The notes below the pieces were generated by a model. That model ran no database searches. It saw only the letters and a list, made by a program, of their open reading frames with translations, and was not told where the DNA came from. DNA of 13,795 nt, taken from Alphaproteobacteria bacterium (lineage in GTDB: Bacteria > Pseudomonadota > Alphaproteobacteria > Rhodobacterales > Rhodobacteraceae). The stretch is taken from positions 1-13,795 of the forward strand of contig RFIR01000286.1 in the NCBI GenBank assembly GCA_003695135.1, given 5' to 3'. Below, one piece after another: positions 13,495 through 13,795 of this stretch (the stretch's first letter is position 1; each line of letters begins with the position of its first letter). Made by a program: the position numbers and the translations under genes.

Positions 13495-13558
13495 GCGCAT
13501 TCATGGCGCACGGTCACGCCTTGTCCCGCCTCCTTGCGATGGTGCGCCATGAATGCGC
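13495..13558. repeat. Inverted repeat with a 17-bp perfect stem
   Basis: The left arm GCGCATTCATGGCGCAC (13495-13511) pairs perfectly with the right arm GTGCGCCATGAATGCGC (13542-13558) around a 30-base loop. The stem is too long to be chance and is not followed by a T-run. It lies 27 bp before the IS5-type terminal repeat. It could be a structured RNA, a small MITE or a preferred IS landing site. Confidence 0.5.
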
Positions 13559-13585
13559 ACCCTACCGCGATGCCGATGACTGGAA

Positions 13586-13795
13586 GAGACCCCGGCGAAA
13601 CTCCACTGGCCAGACCCGGGCGTCTCGCTCGGGCGCCACGAAATTGTGGCGCCGGCTAGGCTCAGGCCTCATAACCAGAATATGACGGTGGCTGCAATGC
13701 AGATGGCGCTCATACAGGCATGGGCGCTTCGGTCGTAGCGGGTTGCGATACGCCGCCAATCCTTGAGGCGCCCGAACATCCGCTCGATCAGGTTC
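13586..13795 (-). mobile_element. 3' end of an IS5-type insertion sequence, running off the right edge
   Basis: From the right edge leftward come the transposase C-terminus (stop at 13669), a hairpin GGCGCCAC / GTGGCGCC (13632-13653), and GAGACCCCGGCGAAACTCC at 13586-13604. That last sequence is a relative of the terminal repeats at 289, 379 and 573. I take 13586 as the element end. An alternative is that the element ends near 13657, just outside the stop (GGCTCAGGCCTCAT), and that 13586-13656 is an older fragment it landed in. The other end is outside the window, so this cannot be settled here. Confidence 0.55.
13669..13795 (-). CDS. IS5-family transposase, C-terminal fragment (cut by window edge)
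   Basis: The visible 41 residues read NLIERMFGRLKDWRRIATRY then DRSAHACMSAICIAATVIFW and L before a TGA stop. This is the conserved end of IS5-family (IS427-like) DDE transposases: the glutamate in IERMF is the last catalytic acidic residue, and the following KDWRRIATRYD is the family signature. The upstream part lies outside the window, so intactness is unknown. Confidence 0.88.
   Translation of the reverse strand, partial: NLIERMFGRLKDWRRIATRYDRSAHACMSAICIAATVIFWL

Larger units (their letters stand above)
13131..13668. other. Gene-free region of repeats upstream of the hydrolase
   Basis: These 538 bp contain the hydrolase promoter region, a 161-bp framed repeat (13239-13399), a 17-bp-stem inverted repeat (13495-13558) and the end of an IS5-type element (from 13586). 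No credible coding region is present; the open frames here are repeat-derived and lack ribosome-binding sites. Confidence 0.55.

Overview
This is a GC-rich window (roughly two thirds GC or more by eye) whose gene content points to an alphaproteobacterium, most likely Rhodobacterales/Paracoccaceae. It carries a GapR (DUF2312) nucleoid protein, a tRNA-Thr(UGU) with encoded CCA, a TusA/DsrE/SQR-like sulfur module and IS630- and IS5-type insertion sequences. The species cannot be read from the window.

Layout. Positions 1-630 are an insertion-sequence graveyard: the 5' end of an IS630-type element running off the left edge, an IS630 orfA remnant that it seems to interrupt, several copies of an 18-bp IS5-like terminal repeat, and a ~212-bp internally deleted element in an AT-rich patch. 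Positions 928-3603 (minus strand) are a four-gene operon, transcribed dsrE-like, tusA, SQR-like flavoprotein, DUF1641 repeat protein. A cysteine-rich IclR-type regulator (3810-4568, plus) is divergent from it. After a gene-free stretch comes tRNA-Thr (minus). Positions 5123-9435 (minus) encode an RND efflux pump (inner-membrane pump plus periplasmic adaptor) with overlapping stop and start codons. An orphan iron-type ABC permease (9516-11198, minus) lies upstream. gapR (minus) and a 71-residue two-helix membrane protein (plus) are divergent around a nested inverted repeat. A membrane-anchored alpha/beta hydrolase (12138-13130, minus) follows. The right end holds a 161-bp hairpin-rich repeat, a 17-bp-stem inverted repeat and the 3' end of an IS5-type transposase gene running off the window.

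How the genes fit together. The best candidate for a little-described system is the sulfur module. An SQR-family flavoprotein would oxidise sulfide or another reduced sulfur species, DsrE and TusA would accept and relay persulfide sulfur through their cysteines, and the DUF1641 protein, built of three exact 60-residue repeats, could be a scaffold or membrane partner. The divergent IclR protein has cysteines in its effector domain and could sense the pathway. These roles are inferred from families and neighbourhood.

The other notable theme is repeat biology. The MITE-like element near position 400 and the IS end near position 13600 share a terminal repeat plus a hairpin whose stem covaries. 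A second dispersed repeat (about 11281-11400 and 13295-13380) also has a hairpin whose arms changed in a compensatory way.
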